Positions 50,717-59,099 of a stretch of DNA of 64,000 nucleotides are shown piece by piece. The position numbers and the translations under genes are program-made. Source of the DNA: Candidatus Woesearchaeota archaeon (lineage in GTDB: Archaea; Nanobdellota; Nanobdellia; Woesearchaeales; GW2011-AR4); assembly GCA_016187465.1 (NCBI GenBank), contig JACPJQ010000004.1:240806-304805 (forward strand), given 5' to 3'. Numbering within the stretch: the first letter of the stretch is position 1; the number at the start of each line of letters is the position of its first letter. Under the pieces are notes generated by a model. That model did no database searches, had not been told where the DNA came from, and saw nothing but the letters and a program-made list of their open reading frames with translations.

Positions 50717-50865
50717 GTTCTAAGCTCCCAAGTTTTAACCCCTTTTTTCTTGGCTTCGTCACTTTCTTTGACTGCAGCCATCATTTCCTCGTTCCTTAAA
50801 ATTCCAACTTCTTCAAGGAGTTCCTCATACTCCTTTTTTGATATTTGCACCATTTCCTGCTTCAT
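50713..50865 (-). CDS. Small antitoxin-like protein, convergent with RelE-like toxin
   Basis: A 50-codon frame (begins MKQEMVQISKKEYEELLEEV). The leading ISKKEYEELLEE helix and the end KESDEAKKKGVKTWEL resemble RelB/Phd-type archaeal antitoxins. Its stop codon overlaps the toxin stop by 4 bases. A tail-to-tail toxin and antitoxin is unusual. It could also be an orphan antitoxin. Confidence 0.55.
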   Translation of the reverse strand: MKQEMVQISKKEYEELLEEVGILRNEEMMAAVKESDEAKKKGVKTWELRT

Positions 50866-50945
50866 ATTAAACCTTTAATCTTTGCTGTTTTTAAAGGTTT
50901 TGTTGTGTTTTTGGTTTTTTTGCTGATGAGATTGTTCTATACCTC

Positions 50946-51719
50946 TTAAGCTTTTTCTTGAAACTTATACTTTCCTATAAGTTCTTTAGCTTTCACATAT
51001 TTACCCATTTGTTCGAGTACGCCCTGAAAATTATTTACTATTTTGATTGTAGGTACTCTTTTGAAAAATTCTTCCATTATGTAAGACCTATCTAAACTAC
51101 AATTCTTAAATTTTTTAGCGAGTTCTATAAGTTGTTCATCCAAATCCCCTTTCGCTGCTTGCTTGAATCCTTTTTGGTTTTCATCCAGATAGTGAAGCAA
51201 TTCTCTGTATCTCCAAATTTCCCAATCCGGGCTTTTCCTACGCTCGCATTCCTCTCTAAGTCCCTTTAATTTTGTTTTCCATGCGGCAAACTCGTTAGGG
51301 CTTAAATATACATCTAATCTTTTTTTCAGATCTTTACTATTTTGAGCTTTTACCCCCAAATTAAAAGCGCTTATCACATGTGTGAAATAACTAACCATAT
51401 CGTCGTATATATGTTCTCTTTCATGTACACTATAAGGGGCATGCCAACCTCTTTCACGAACATACTTCTCACTTACACCCACCTTATCGGCAATTCTTTT
51501 CCGGTCCTTTCCTTTTATTATTTTACCACCTGCAAGCTTAACAATTTGTCTTTCATTTTCTGTCAAAGCAAAAGTATAATAAATGTCTATCAATCTTTGG
51601 GGTGGAGTTAAATAGTAATGAAACGTAGGTTTAGGTCCTTGCAATATTCCATATTTTTTATAATTAGCATCGACTTTAGCTTCAATTGTTTCTTCTTTTT
51701 GGTCCGTCATTTTCATCAT
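50946..51719 (-). CDS. Hypothetical protein with possible HTH
   Basis: A 257-residue basic protein with no membrane segment. Residues about 74-90 (DRKRIADKVGVSEKYVRE) resemble a helix-turn-helix. The rest is helical and charged. Divergent from the Lrp-like gene at 51839 with a 119-base A/T-rich gap. No family recognised. Confidence 0.55.
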   Translation of the reverse strand: MMKMTDQKEETIEAKVDANYKKYGILQGPKPTFHYYLTPPQRLIDIYYTFALTENERQIVKLAGGKIIKGKDRKRIADKVGVSEKYVRERGWHAPYSVHEREHIYDDMVSYFTHVISAFNLGVKAQNSKDLKKRLDVYLSPNEFAAWKTKLKGLREECERRKSPDWEIWRYRELLHYLDENQKGFKQAAKGDLDEQLIELAKKFKNCSLDRSYIMEEFFKRVPTIKIVNNFQGVLEQMGKYVKAKELIGKYKFQEKA

Positions 51720-51838
51720 TTTGAATTATTTTATTATTAAATAGTGGTAAATATTTATTACATATATATTAATATTTTCATCAATTTCTTACAAAAAAAG
51801 AGAAAATTTATATATAAAATAGTATTTTTAGTAAAAAT

Positions 51839-52795
51839 ATGGAATTGGACTTATTGGACAAGAAAATAATGTATGAATTGGACCTAAATGCAAGGGCATC
51901 AGTTACGCAAATAGCTAAAAAAGTAAGGGCTTCAAAGGAAACTGTAAATTTCAGGATTAAAAGGCTATTGAAAGAGAGCTACATAAAGGGATTTTATGCT
52001 GTTTTTAACACAGCAAAACTCGGATATTTCTATTATAAGACTTTTGTAAAATTCCACAGAACAACTCCCGAGATTGAAAATAAAATAATTGAATATATAA
52101 AAAATCAAAAAAATTGTGCTTATTTTGGAAGCTGTGAAGGTCCTTATGATTTAATTTTTCTGCTTATGGTTAAAAATGCTAAACAATTCAAAGAATTTTT
52201 GATTGAATTTAAAGAGAAATTTGGCGATTATATATTAGAAAAAGAAGTTCATACAGTACTAACAACACACAGATTAAATGAGAAATTCCTTTTTGCAGGC
52301 AAAACCTCAAAGCATTCTTTTTATCAAGATGAAATACGCCAATATCCCATTGATGATATCGACGCTAAAATCATGCAAATACTTTCAACAGAGGCAAGAA
52401 TTAGCCTGATTGATTTAGGCAATAAGATTAATATTGATTCAAAAGTTGTTAAGTACAGAATAAAAAAACTAGAAAAAGAGGGCGTCATTATTGCTTATGT
52501 TTCTGCTCCAAATTTCGATAAGTTAGGGTTACAATTCATACAAATAAACTTCAACCTAAAAAATAATAAAACAGCATCATCAATCATTGAGTTCTTTGAT
52601 AAAACAAACAAATGCCTTTATGCTCTGGAACTTCTGGGAAAGTATGACTTAACAATAGAAATCCATGTAGAAAATGACAAAGTTTTAAGGGAAATAATTG
52701 AGAATTTCAAGCAGCAATTTGTCGACCAGTATAACGATTATGACATATTCAATATGTACAAAGAACATTTGGTCGTATGGCTGCCTATTGCTTAA
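51839..52795 (+). CDS. Two-module Lrp/AsnC-like regulator
   Basis: A 318-residue protein made of two similar halves. The first HTH is at residues 2-50 (LLDKKIMYELDLNARASVTQIAKKVRASKETVNFRIKRL), the second at about 175-222 (DDIDAKIMQILSTEARISLIDLGNKINIDSKVVKYRIKKL). Each is followed by a ligand-binding-like domain. Such tandem Lrp proteins occur in archaea. Leaderless promoter TTTATATATAAAA lies about 30 bases upstream. Confidence 0.85.
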   Translation: MELDLLDKKIMYELDLNARASVTQIAKKVRASKETVNFRIKRLLKESYIKGFYAVFNTAKLGYFYYKTFVKFHRTTPEIENKIIEYIKNQKNCAYFGSCEGPYDLIFLLMVKNAKQFKEFLIEFKEKFGDYILEKEVHTVLTTHRLNEKFLFAGKTSKHSFYQDEIRQYPIDDIDAKIMQILSTEARISLIDLGNKINIDSKVVKYRIKKLEKEGVIIAYVSAPNFDKLGLQFIQINFNLKNNKTASSIIEFFDKTNKCLYALELLGKYDLTIEIHVENDKVLREIIENFKQQFVDQYNDYDIFNMYKEHLVVWLPIA

Positions 52796-52819
52796 CTAAA
52801 TTCTATAAAACCGCAAGCT

Positions 52820-52890
52820 TTAAATACTATTACTTAGAATATTTTTAAAATTATCTTTTTAATTATTTAAAATACTATTTAAAATACTAT
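52820..52890 (+). promoter_or_regulatory. Three TTTAAA-TACTAT repeats before an AbrB-like gene
   Basis: TTTAAATACTATTA near 52820, and two direct copies of TTTAAAATACTAT at about 52866-52891, immediately upstream of the ATG at 52898. Each could act as a TATA box; the near-tandem arrangement suggests operator sites for the AbrB-like product. Confidence 0.4.
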
Positions 52891-52897
52891 TATCAAA

Positions 52898-53050
52898 ATG
52901 GTAAAGGTGCAAAAACTTCCTTCCGGACAGCTTGTAATCACAATCCCAAAGCTCCTTGCAGAATATGAAGGGCTGAAGAAGGGCATGGAGATGGAGTTCA
53001 AGAAGCATAAAGATGGGTTTGTGCTTGAAATTAAAAAGAAAAAAGGGTGA
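52898..53050 (+). CDS. AbrB/SpoVT-like DNA-binding protein
   Basis: A 50-residue swapped-hairpin protein: VKVQKLPSGQLVITIPKLLAEYEGLKKGMEMEFKKHKDGFVLEIKKKK is the AbrB fold. Such proteins are often antitoxins or autoregulators. Its TGA overlaps the ATG of the next gene (TGATG), so they are coupled. Confidence 0.78.
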   Translation: MVKVQKLPSGQLVITIPKLLAEYEGLKKGMEMEFKKHKDGFVLEIKKKKG

Positions 53051-53202
53051 TGAAACTGAAAATAGAAGATTTGGCCAAACTGCTGGGTAAAACCAGTATG
53101 GAAGTGGAGGAAATGCTCAGAAAACAGGATGTAATTGACTTGAACTTGAATGAAAGAAAATCAAAGCGCGAAGATGATGACGACTTGAAGATATATGAAT
53201 AA
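53050..53202 (+). CDS. Small acidic protein coupled to AbrB-like gene
   Basis: A 50-residue protein (begins MKLKIEDLAKLLGKTSMEVEEML) with a helical N-terminus and an acidic C-terminus (REDDDDLKIYE). The first half resembles a small HTH. Translationally coupled with the AbrB-like gene; possible partner or antitoxin component. No family recognised. Confidence 0.55.
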   Translation: MKLKIEDLAKLLGKTSMEVEEMLRKQDVIDLNLNERKSKREDDDDLKIYE

Positions 53203-53291
53203 TTTTTTGGGTTATCTCCGCCTGGATATCTGTAAGTAAAAACAATAAGTATAAAAAAGGCACATACAACAAAAAATAAAAAAGAGGCAAA

Positions 53292-54704
53292 ATGGCAACT
53301 GATGCTGAGCTTAAGAAATACGGGTTTGAGGAAAACGAGGTAAGCGAGGAATTCAGAAGCTCATCCATCAAGACAGGCTATCCAAAGCCAGCTAGACGAT
53401 ATAGGCTGCATTACGAAGGCTATAATATTTCCATTGAAGAGCCCTATTTCTGGACATTGCATTACTTAAGGTATTTTGGCGGCTTTCCTAGGATTGACAA
53501 AATCACTGATGTTTTTGCAGCAGCTGAAAACTCTGCTTTTTTTGGGGCATCCCAGCAGAGGCTGGGCCTGCAGCAGGACAAAGTAAGCCAGTTCCTTGCA
53601 ACCATAGGGAAGATGGTAAGGGAGCTTTTCCAGCTTGTAAGGGAGATGAGAGTCCTTGACGAAAGACTTAGCTACTATGGAGACTCTTACACTCACAGCC
53701 CGAGCGCTGAAAGCGCTGAAATAACATTAAAGGGCATCTGGGTTGACTTGGTGGAGCAGGGCGCAAAAAATCCAGCCTCTGTTTACGGCATGGCCAGAGA
53801 AGTGCAGTTCACGACATTGCCGGACTTGTTCTTTTCCACGCATCCAAAAAAACAGGAAGACGTGGATGTAGTTGTAGAGAGGGAAAGGGGGCAGTTCAAC
53901 AGGAAGGTTAGGGAGGTATTAAAAAGAAAGCTGAGGGCGTTCCTGGCGTGGAAGGAGCACACTTACGAAGAGCTGAAAAACAGGAGGAAATTCACTTTAA
54001 AATACTTAAGGCAGCATTTTGAAATAATAAGAATGTACATGACATGGGTAAAGCCTTACCTAAAGAACATACAAAGACTGCAGCTTGACCAGACAAGAGC
54101 AGACACCCCAGATTTGCTGGTGGCTTTTGAAAGCTCAATGATAGAAGTTGAGATTTTGGCTATAAAGCCGTCTGGCTCTGTTAACCAATGCGTACTTATG
54201 CATTACCTTTTCAGGACCCGCCCGGAGATGAACTACTCGCAGGAATACCAGAGAGGACCTTTGCATCTCGGAAGAGTTGAGATGGATTTTAGGGCGTATG
54301 CATGGACTGACAAAGAAATTGAGAGTTACAAACGAATGAGGGAGCAGGAGGATTTTCAGCTTCTTGGAGTTATAGACGGCTCTGTCAAATCTGCCTTGGA
54401 AGCTTTGGGGGATGAGCTGATGAGGTACTTAAAGGAAGCTGGAGAAGAATTTGAAGAGAAAAAAGAGCTGCCAAAAACACCTTTAAAACGCTCAGGGCCT
54501 TTCATGTCGGTATTTGAAGGATTTGCAGAGTTGTTTACCTCATTCAAGACAAGCAAGACGCTAAAGCAAAAATCCAAAAAGCCCACTCAGACAGACATGA
54601 TGAGGCTGGCTATCGCAAGGAAGAATGCCCAGGATTCTGTCAAGAAAGTCATGTGGAACACCTATCATCATTTCAAGAAGCAGCATGATATGCTGAACTG
54701 GTAA
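53292..54704 (+). CDS. Large conserved-looking protein of unknown function
   Basis: A 470-residue soluble, mostly helical protein with many aromatic and charged residues (SIEEPYFWTLHYLRYFGGFPRIDKITDVFAAAENSAFF). No signal peptide, membrane segment or known motif. A charged low-complexity stretch is at residues about 385-400. Codon use and length argue it is a real, probably well-expressed protein. It is followed closely by SemiSWEET. Confidence 0.65.
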   Translation: MATDAELKKYGFEENEVSEEFRSSSIKTGYPKPARRYRLHYEGYNISIEEPYFWTLHYLRYFGGFPRIDKITDVFAAAENSAFFGASQQRLGLQQDKVSQFLATIGKMVRELFQLVREMRVLDERLSYYGDSYTHSPSAESAEITLKGIWVDLVEQGAKNPASVYGMAREVQFTTLPDLFFSTHPKKQEDVDVVVERERGQFNRKVREVLKRKLRAFLAWKEHTYEELKNRRKFTLKYLRQHFEIIRMYMTWVKPYLKNIQRLQLDQTRADTPDLLVAFESSMIEVEILAIKPSGSVNQCVLMHYLFRTRPEMNYSQEYQRGPLHLGRVEMDFRAYAWTDKEIESYKRMREQEDFQLLGVIDGSVKSALEALGDELMRYLKEAGEEFEEKKELPKTPLKRSGPFMSVFEGFAELFTSFKTSKTLKQKSKKPTQTDMMRLAIARKNAQDSVKKVMWNTYHHFKKQHDMLNW

Positions 54705-54716
54705 AACATCTGTAAT

Positions 54717-54971
54717 ATGGACTATACAACCATAATCGGGTCTATTGCAGCTACACTTACTACTATTGCATTTATCCCTCAATTAATAAAGACTTGGAAA
54801 ACAAAATCTGCCAGAGATATTTCATTAGGAATGTTTTTAATATTTTGTGCCGGTGTTTTTTTATGGTTGATTTATGGTGTTCTGAAGAAAGATGCTGTGA
54901 TTGTTATTGCAAATTTTATTGTTTTTGTACTGTCATTTATTATTTTCATCCTTAAAATCAGATATAAATAA
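54717..54971 (+). CDS. SemiSWEET sugar transporter
   Basis: An 84-residue PQ-loop protein with three membrane helices. The first helix carries the PQ motif (TTIAFIPQLIKTWKTKSARDIS). These half-transporters dimerise to move sugars across the membrane. It starts 12 bases after the 470-residue protein. Confidence 0.9.
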   Translation: MDYTTIIGSIAATLTTIAFIPQLIKTWKTKSARDISLGMFLIFCAGVFLWLIYGVLKKDAVIVIANFIVFVLSFIIFILKIRYK

Positions 54972-55124
54972 AATTTTCAAAACCATTAACTATTTATACA
55001 ACCTTTCCGATAAGAATACTAATCAGCAATAATAGGCAATTTCAATAAACTGTTAAAAATAAATAAAAAAACAATACGAAAAAATTCATTAACGATTAAA
55101 CATTAACAAAAATAAAATAAACAA

Positions 55125-55200
55125 TGAAAAAACAGGCGAGGCTGAACGATATGTCCAAAAAGTGAAGCCGAGCACAAAAGTTTGCGAACGAAGCGAGCAT
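55125..55200 (+). repeat. Dispersed GC-rich intergenic element, copy 6
   Basis: In the 279-base gap before the 722-residue gene: AATGAAAAAACAGGCGAGGC, about 25 bases, GCCGAGCACAAAAGTTTGCG, AACGAAGCGAGCAT. Ends match copies 1 and 4. Preceded by the A-rich stretch ATTAACAAAAATAAAA. No g gene is seen in the rest of 54972-55250. Confidence 0.6.
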
Positions 55201-55250
55201 ATTAAAAATTAAAATGGAATTATTCAAACTCCAAATAAAAAAGGCGTAAA

Positions 55251-57419
55251 ATGAAATTCGGCTCAGGTTATTATTCTCATCATCCTGTAGTGGATTATTT
55301 TAATGCAATGGATCCACAATCGTATGGCGAGAAGCCGCCTTACGGAGCTGATTTGGGAGTTAAAGACATCGGAATGAGCGTTCCAATGGGCATTTCTGCT
55401 GCAAACGTTGCCGGCATATATTCCAAAATAAGAATGGGCACGGGCAATATAGAAATCCAGTTTCCGGGCTACAGGACAGGAAACAGGAATGCCCAGACTC
55501 CAGAGATGCTTGGCGAAGACCAAAGGCAAGCCATAAGAGAGCTTTCATTGGCAAACGAAGTCAAATTCACAACACATGCCTCTTTCCAATTAATGGGCAT
55601 GATGGGCAGAGACGAAAGAGGCAATTTCTCAATTTCAGGCGCAACGCAAGACTTGTTTGAGCTGAAGAGAGCTATTGATTTTCAGGCGGATTTAGGCGGC
55701 GGCTCTGTTGTAATCCATTCTGGGGAATTTGAACGCCCAATGACCGACATGTATATGGATGATGAGACGGGCAGGCTTAACCTTGCCAGAGATTCAAGCG
55801 GCAGGCTTATGTTCAGGCAGGCCCATACACAGGAAATTGGCGCTCATTTTGAACTGCTTGATGACAGGACATCCGCAAAGATTGAGACTGTGCAGAAAGA
55901 CAGGTTAGTTGCGCATCCTGATTGGAAGCGTGCCAAGGAAGATTACTGGGGACAAGACCAAAAAGGCAATAAGGTATTCATTCGGAAAGGAGACTATACT
56001 GACTACGAAAATAGAATGATTATTGATCCTTATGACCCTGCGAAAGGCAGAGTTCCTGAGTTTGATGAAACTACAAAGGAATTTAAAATAAGGCTAAAAA
56101 CTTATGAGGACTTCAGAGAAGAAGCTAAAGAATACAACAGATATTTAGAGCAAAAAAAGGGAAGAAAACTCAGTTATTATGAGAAAATGTATCCAGAAGA
56201 AGCTTATGTCAGGGCAACTCTGGATGCGCAGGAAGGCACCTCAAGAGGATGGTCAGTTTATTATGGATTGGGCACAGAAAGAAACATAAAAACTCTGAAC
56301 AAGCTTGAAGAAGCCAAAAAATTCTATGAGGGATTAGATAAAACAACACCTCCTGAGGAACAGTGGAAGATTTTAAAACAGGACGATGAACTCTACAGAG
56401 CCACCGGAGGTTTTGCAGCCCCGGAAATGAAGCATCCATTGGAGTTGATAAAGAGGGCTATTGAAGATACTAGAAGAAATCTGGATTTTGCCCGCACATC
56501 ATCTTCTGGACAACTGCAGCAAGCTCTTGACACGTACGAAACCAAGAGCCACATAATTACCCCAATCAAAAGGCTGGAAAGCGACGGCGTAAGGCTTTAT
56601 GCAGAAGCAGGAATACACTCTTTGCAGAAGACCCGCGATCCCAATAATCCGGTTTTCGTTGCCGTTGAGCATATTTTCCCGGAAAGGTTTGGCGGACATC
56701 CTGAAGAGCTTAAATGGATAATCAAGAAATCAAGGGAAAGAATGGTTGACATGCTTACAAAGCCCGAAATACCATTTGGGGCAAGCATGGCTCCTGAAGA
56801 GATAACCGCAGACAGATTGAAAAAAATCTACAGGGGCGAGCACCTGCAGCCAAACCCCTACTACATGGGTGTGAGCAGGGAAGAAGCAGAAAAACTGGCA
56901 GAGAGGCATATAAAAGCAACAATTGACACTGGGCATATAAATCTCTGGAGAAAATATTGGCAGGATGATCCAAGAAAGACAAGAGAGCAAAATGATAAAA
57001 CATTCCAAAGGTGGGCCGTTGATACAATTGAGAGCCTTGCGAAAGAAAAGATGGTGGGCAATGTTCACTTGGCAGACAATTATGGCTATCATGACGACCA
57101 TCTGGCTCCCGGGCAGGGCAACAGCCCGATAAAGGAGATAATGTCTACACTCAAAAAATATGGATATGAAAAAGCTGTGACTGTAGAGCCTGGGGCTGAT
57201 GCCTCAACTGACTTAAGCGATTTTCACGGCCTGATGAAGACATGGCGCTTTTTTGGCTCGCCTGTTTACGGAATGGGCTTCAGAGGAGCAGGAGTTCCTC
57301 AAACATGGTCAGATGTTCAGTACTCATTCTTCGGCCAAAACAAGCCGCCTTATTACATCTTTGGCGGTTATGCTCCAAGCAATGACTGGACATTGTGGAG
57401 CGCTGTGCCGTTAGAGTGA
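55251..57419 (+). CDS. Xylose-isomerase-like TIM-barrel protein with large insertion
   Basis: A 722-residue protein. Segments GTGNIEIQFPG, EVKFTTHAS, LGGGSVVIHSGEFE, ATIDTGHINLWRKYW, GNVHLADNYGYHDDHL and KAVTVEPGAD carry the His/Glu/Asp metal ligands of the AP endonuclease 2/xylose isomerase fold. Residues about 180-430 are an insertion between barrel strands, and the protein is about 2-3 times the usual size. No signal peptide. Substrate unknown. Confidence 0.7.
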   Translation: MKFGSGYYSHHPVVDYFNAMDPQSYGEKPPYGADLGVKDIGMSVPMGISAANVAGIYSKIRMGTGNIEIQFPGYRTGNRNAQTPEMLGEDQRQAIRELSLANEVKFTTHASFQLMGMMGRDERGNFSISGATQDLFELKRAIDFQADLGGGSVVIHSGEFERPMTDMYMDDETGRLNLARDSSGRLMFRQAHTQEIGAHFELLDDRTSAKIETVQKDRLVAHPDWKRAKEDYWGQDQKGNKVFIRKGDYTDYENRMIIDPYDPAKGRVPEFDETTKEFKIRLKTYEDFREEAKEYNRYLEQKKGRKLSYYEKMYPEEAYVRATLDAQEGTSRGWSVYYGLGTERNIKTLNKLEEAKKFYEGLDKTTPPEEQWKILKQDDELYRATGGFAAPEMKHPLELIKRAIEDTRRNLDFARTSSSGQLQQALDTYETKSHIITPIKRLESDGVRLYAEAGIHSLQKTRDPNNPVFVAVEHIFPERFGGHPEELKWIIKKSRERMVDMLTKPEIPFGASMAPEEITADRLKKIYRGEHLQPNPYYMGVSREEAEKLAERHIKATIDTGHINLWRKYWQDDPRKTREQNDKTFQRWAVDTIESLAKEKMVGNVHLADNYGYHDDHLAPGQGNSPIKEIMSTLKKYGYEKAVTVEPGADASTDLSDFHGLMKTWRFFGSPVYGMGFRGAGVPQTWSDVQYSFFGQNKPPYYIFGGYAPSNDWTLWSAVPLE

Positions 57420-57514
57420 AATTATTGTTATGTGAAATTTTTAAATTGCCCTTAATATCAGTTTCAGGCATTTTTCATCTCTGAACTTGCTCACCTTTAA
57501 AATAGAAAAGTTTA

Positions 57515-57550
57515 TATACATCTGTATATTTTTTTATTCATATGTATGAA
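57515..57550 (+). promoter_or_regulatory. Two palindromes overlapping the MNT start
   Basis: TATACA-TC-TGTATA (57515-57528) and TTCATA-TG-TATGAA (57537-57550) are perfect palindromes with 2-base centres. The second contains the ATG of the nucleotidyltransferase gene. The first overlaps the likely TATA box. They look like operator sites for autoregulation of the module. Confidence 0.55.
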
Positions 57551-58078
57551 AAAATAGGCATTTTAAAACCATTTTTTGAAGAGTCAAACAGGGAATTTCA
57601 TATAAGGGAATTAGCAAGGGTTCTGCAAATTAATCAAATGACAGCTAAAAAATATCTTGAGCAATTGAAAAAAGAGGGCTTTCTTCTGGAAACAGAAAGC
57701 AAGTACGTCAAAAATTATAAAGCCGACATAGAAAATGAAAAATTTAGAGAATATAAAAGATTTTTCAATATGCAAAATTTAATTGACTCCGGGCTTATCA
57801 GCCTTTTAGACAGGGAATTTGCATATCCTGCGATTGTTGCTTTTGGCTCGTTTGAGAAAGGAGAAGACTCGATAAACAGCGATATAGACATATTTATATT
57901 ATCAGAGACTAAAAAAGAGCTAAATTTAGAGCAATTTGAAAAAAAGCTGAAAAGGAAAGTACAGCTGCATGTTTTTTCAGAAAAGGAATATGAGAAACTG
58001 AAAAAAAATAATCCTCATTTAGTTAATAACATAGCCAATGGAAGAGTTTTAAGAGGGCATTTTTATGTATTAAAATGA
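57542..58078 (+). CDS. MNT-type nucleotidyltransferase with HTH (antitoxin-like)
   Basis: A 178-residue protein. Winged HTH at about residues 12-60 (REFHIRELARVLQINQMTAKKYLEQLKKEGFL) followed by a minimal nucleotidyltransferase domain with GSFEKGEDSINSDIDIFIL (GS...D-x-D). It overlaps the HEPN gene by 4 bases. In MNT/HEPN modules the MNT protein neutralises the HEPN RNase by adenylylation. Confidence 0.85.
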   Translation: MYEKIGILKPFFEESNREFHIRELARVLQINQMTAKKYLEQLKKEGFLLETESKYVKNYKADIENEKFREYKRFFNMQNLIDSGLISLLDREFAYPAIVAFGSFEKGEDSINSDIDIFILSETKKELNLEQFEKKLKRKVQLHVFSEKEYEKLKKNNPHLVNNIANGRVLRGHFYVLK

Positions 58079-58503
58079 ATTTTGAAGATTTTATAAGGAG
58101 AAATTTGGTAAGAAAAGCCACTTCCGACACAGAATTAGCTAAATCATTAATTACAGAATCTTATAAAATATTAAAAGTTATAAAAGAGTTAAACCCAAGC
58201 GATGCTAATGCAACACTGTTAATGAGGGAGTGCTATGAATCTTTTAGGCAGATATGCGAGGCAATTGCTGTTTATAAAGGCTACAAGATTTACTCCCATG
58301 AAGCCATAACTGCCTTTATTGCGGAAATATTAAATGAAAAGGAAATAGCAGAGTCTTTTGATAGGTACAGAAAAATAAGAAACTCTATTAACTACTATGG
58401 TACGCCAATTAGCTTGGCAGAGACGCAAAAGGCTCTGGTAGAAATACCAAAATTTATCGATGATTTAAAGAAAAAATACTTGTTTGATGTACTAAGATTA
58501 TAA
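58075..58503 (+). CDS. HEPN domain protein (toxin-like)
   Basis: A 142-residue helical protein with SFRQICEAIAVYKGYK and the motif YRKIRNSINYYG, the R-N-x-x-x form of HEPN domains. The His or Tyr of the RNase motif appears as Tyr. It pairs with the upstream MNT gene by a 4-base overlap. Confidence 0.82.
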   Translation: MNFEDFIRRNLVRKATSDTELAKSLITESYKILKVIKELNPSDANATLLMRECYESFRQICEAIAVYKGYKIYSHEAITAFIAEILNEKEIAESFDRYRKIRNSINYYGTPISLAETQKALVEIPKFIDDLKKKYLFDVLRL

Positions 58504-58517
58504 AGTAAGTTTATTAG

Positions 58518-58551
58518 ATGCTTGCAAAGTTTTATATAAATTAGAGTGCAA
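58518..58551. repeat. 7-bp inverted repeat before the 167-residue gene
   Basis: GCTTGCA near 58518 and TGCAAGC near 58545 flank a TTTTATATAAA box in the short gap after the HEPN gene. It may be a terminator of the MNT/HEPN module or an operator. Confidence 0.35.
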
Positions 58552-58595
58552 GCAGGGTTAATTAGGCGTTATTTTTTAGACAAAAATAGATTAAA

Positions 58596-59099
58596 ATGAC
58601 CATCAACAAGAAAGAACTGCACAAGCTGCTGCCTGAAGAAAGGATAAAAAAGCTGAAGCTGATGGAGGAAGAGCGCAAAAAGGAGGTTAATGAAATAGAG
58701 AGATTGATAATGGAGTCAATGCAGGAGCTGAAGACTGACAGGCTTGCAGAAGATATCTCTCCTGAGCAGAAGCCGGTTGACATTTCCAAGCTTTTTGAGG
58801 CAACAGGCGAGCAGAATCTTGAAAGAACAGCAAGTGAATCCCGGGCATCAGGAAAAGGCGCCAAAGGATACATGTCTGCCATGCAGGTTGATTATGATTA
58901 TTCCAACCTTAAGAAATTCTACAGCGTTGTTTCAGGCGGCGGCTCTTTGACAGAAGATGAAAAGAAGATGGTTGGGGAGATTGGTGAAAGAATAAACATA
59001 GCTGAAAAATACATGACAGAATCAGATAAAATCGCAAGCAAGCTGGTTGCTGGGAGGGCATTGCTTTACAAGATGTGGAAGGAAACCGGATTTGGCTAG
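58596..59099 (+). CDS. Hypothetical protein with coiled-coil N-terminus
   Basis: A 167-residue protein. Residues 1-50 are a charged coiled coil (LPEERIKKLKLMEEERKKEVNEIERL). The second half is helical with GGGSLTEDEKKMVGEI. No family recognised. Its end overlaps the convergent gene at 59096 by 4 bases. Confidence 0.6.
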   Translation: MTINKKELHKLLPEERIKKLKLMEEERKKEVNEIERLIMESMQELKTDRLAEDISPEQKPVDISKLFEATGEQNLERTASESRASGKGAKGYMSAMQVDYDYSNLKKFYSVVSGGGSLTEDEKKMVGEIGERINIAEKYMTESDKIASKLVAGRALLYKMWKETGFG

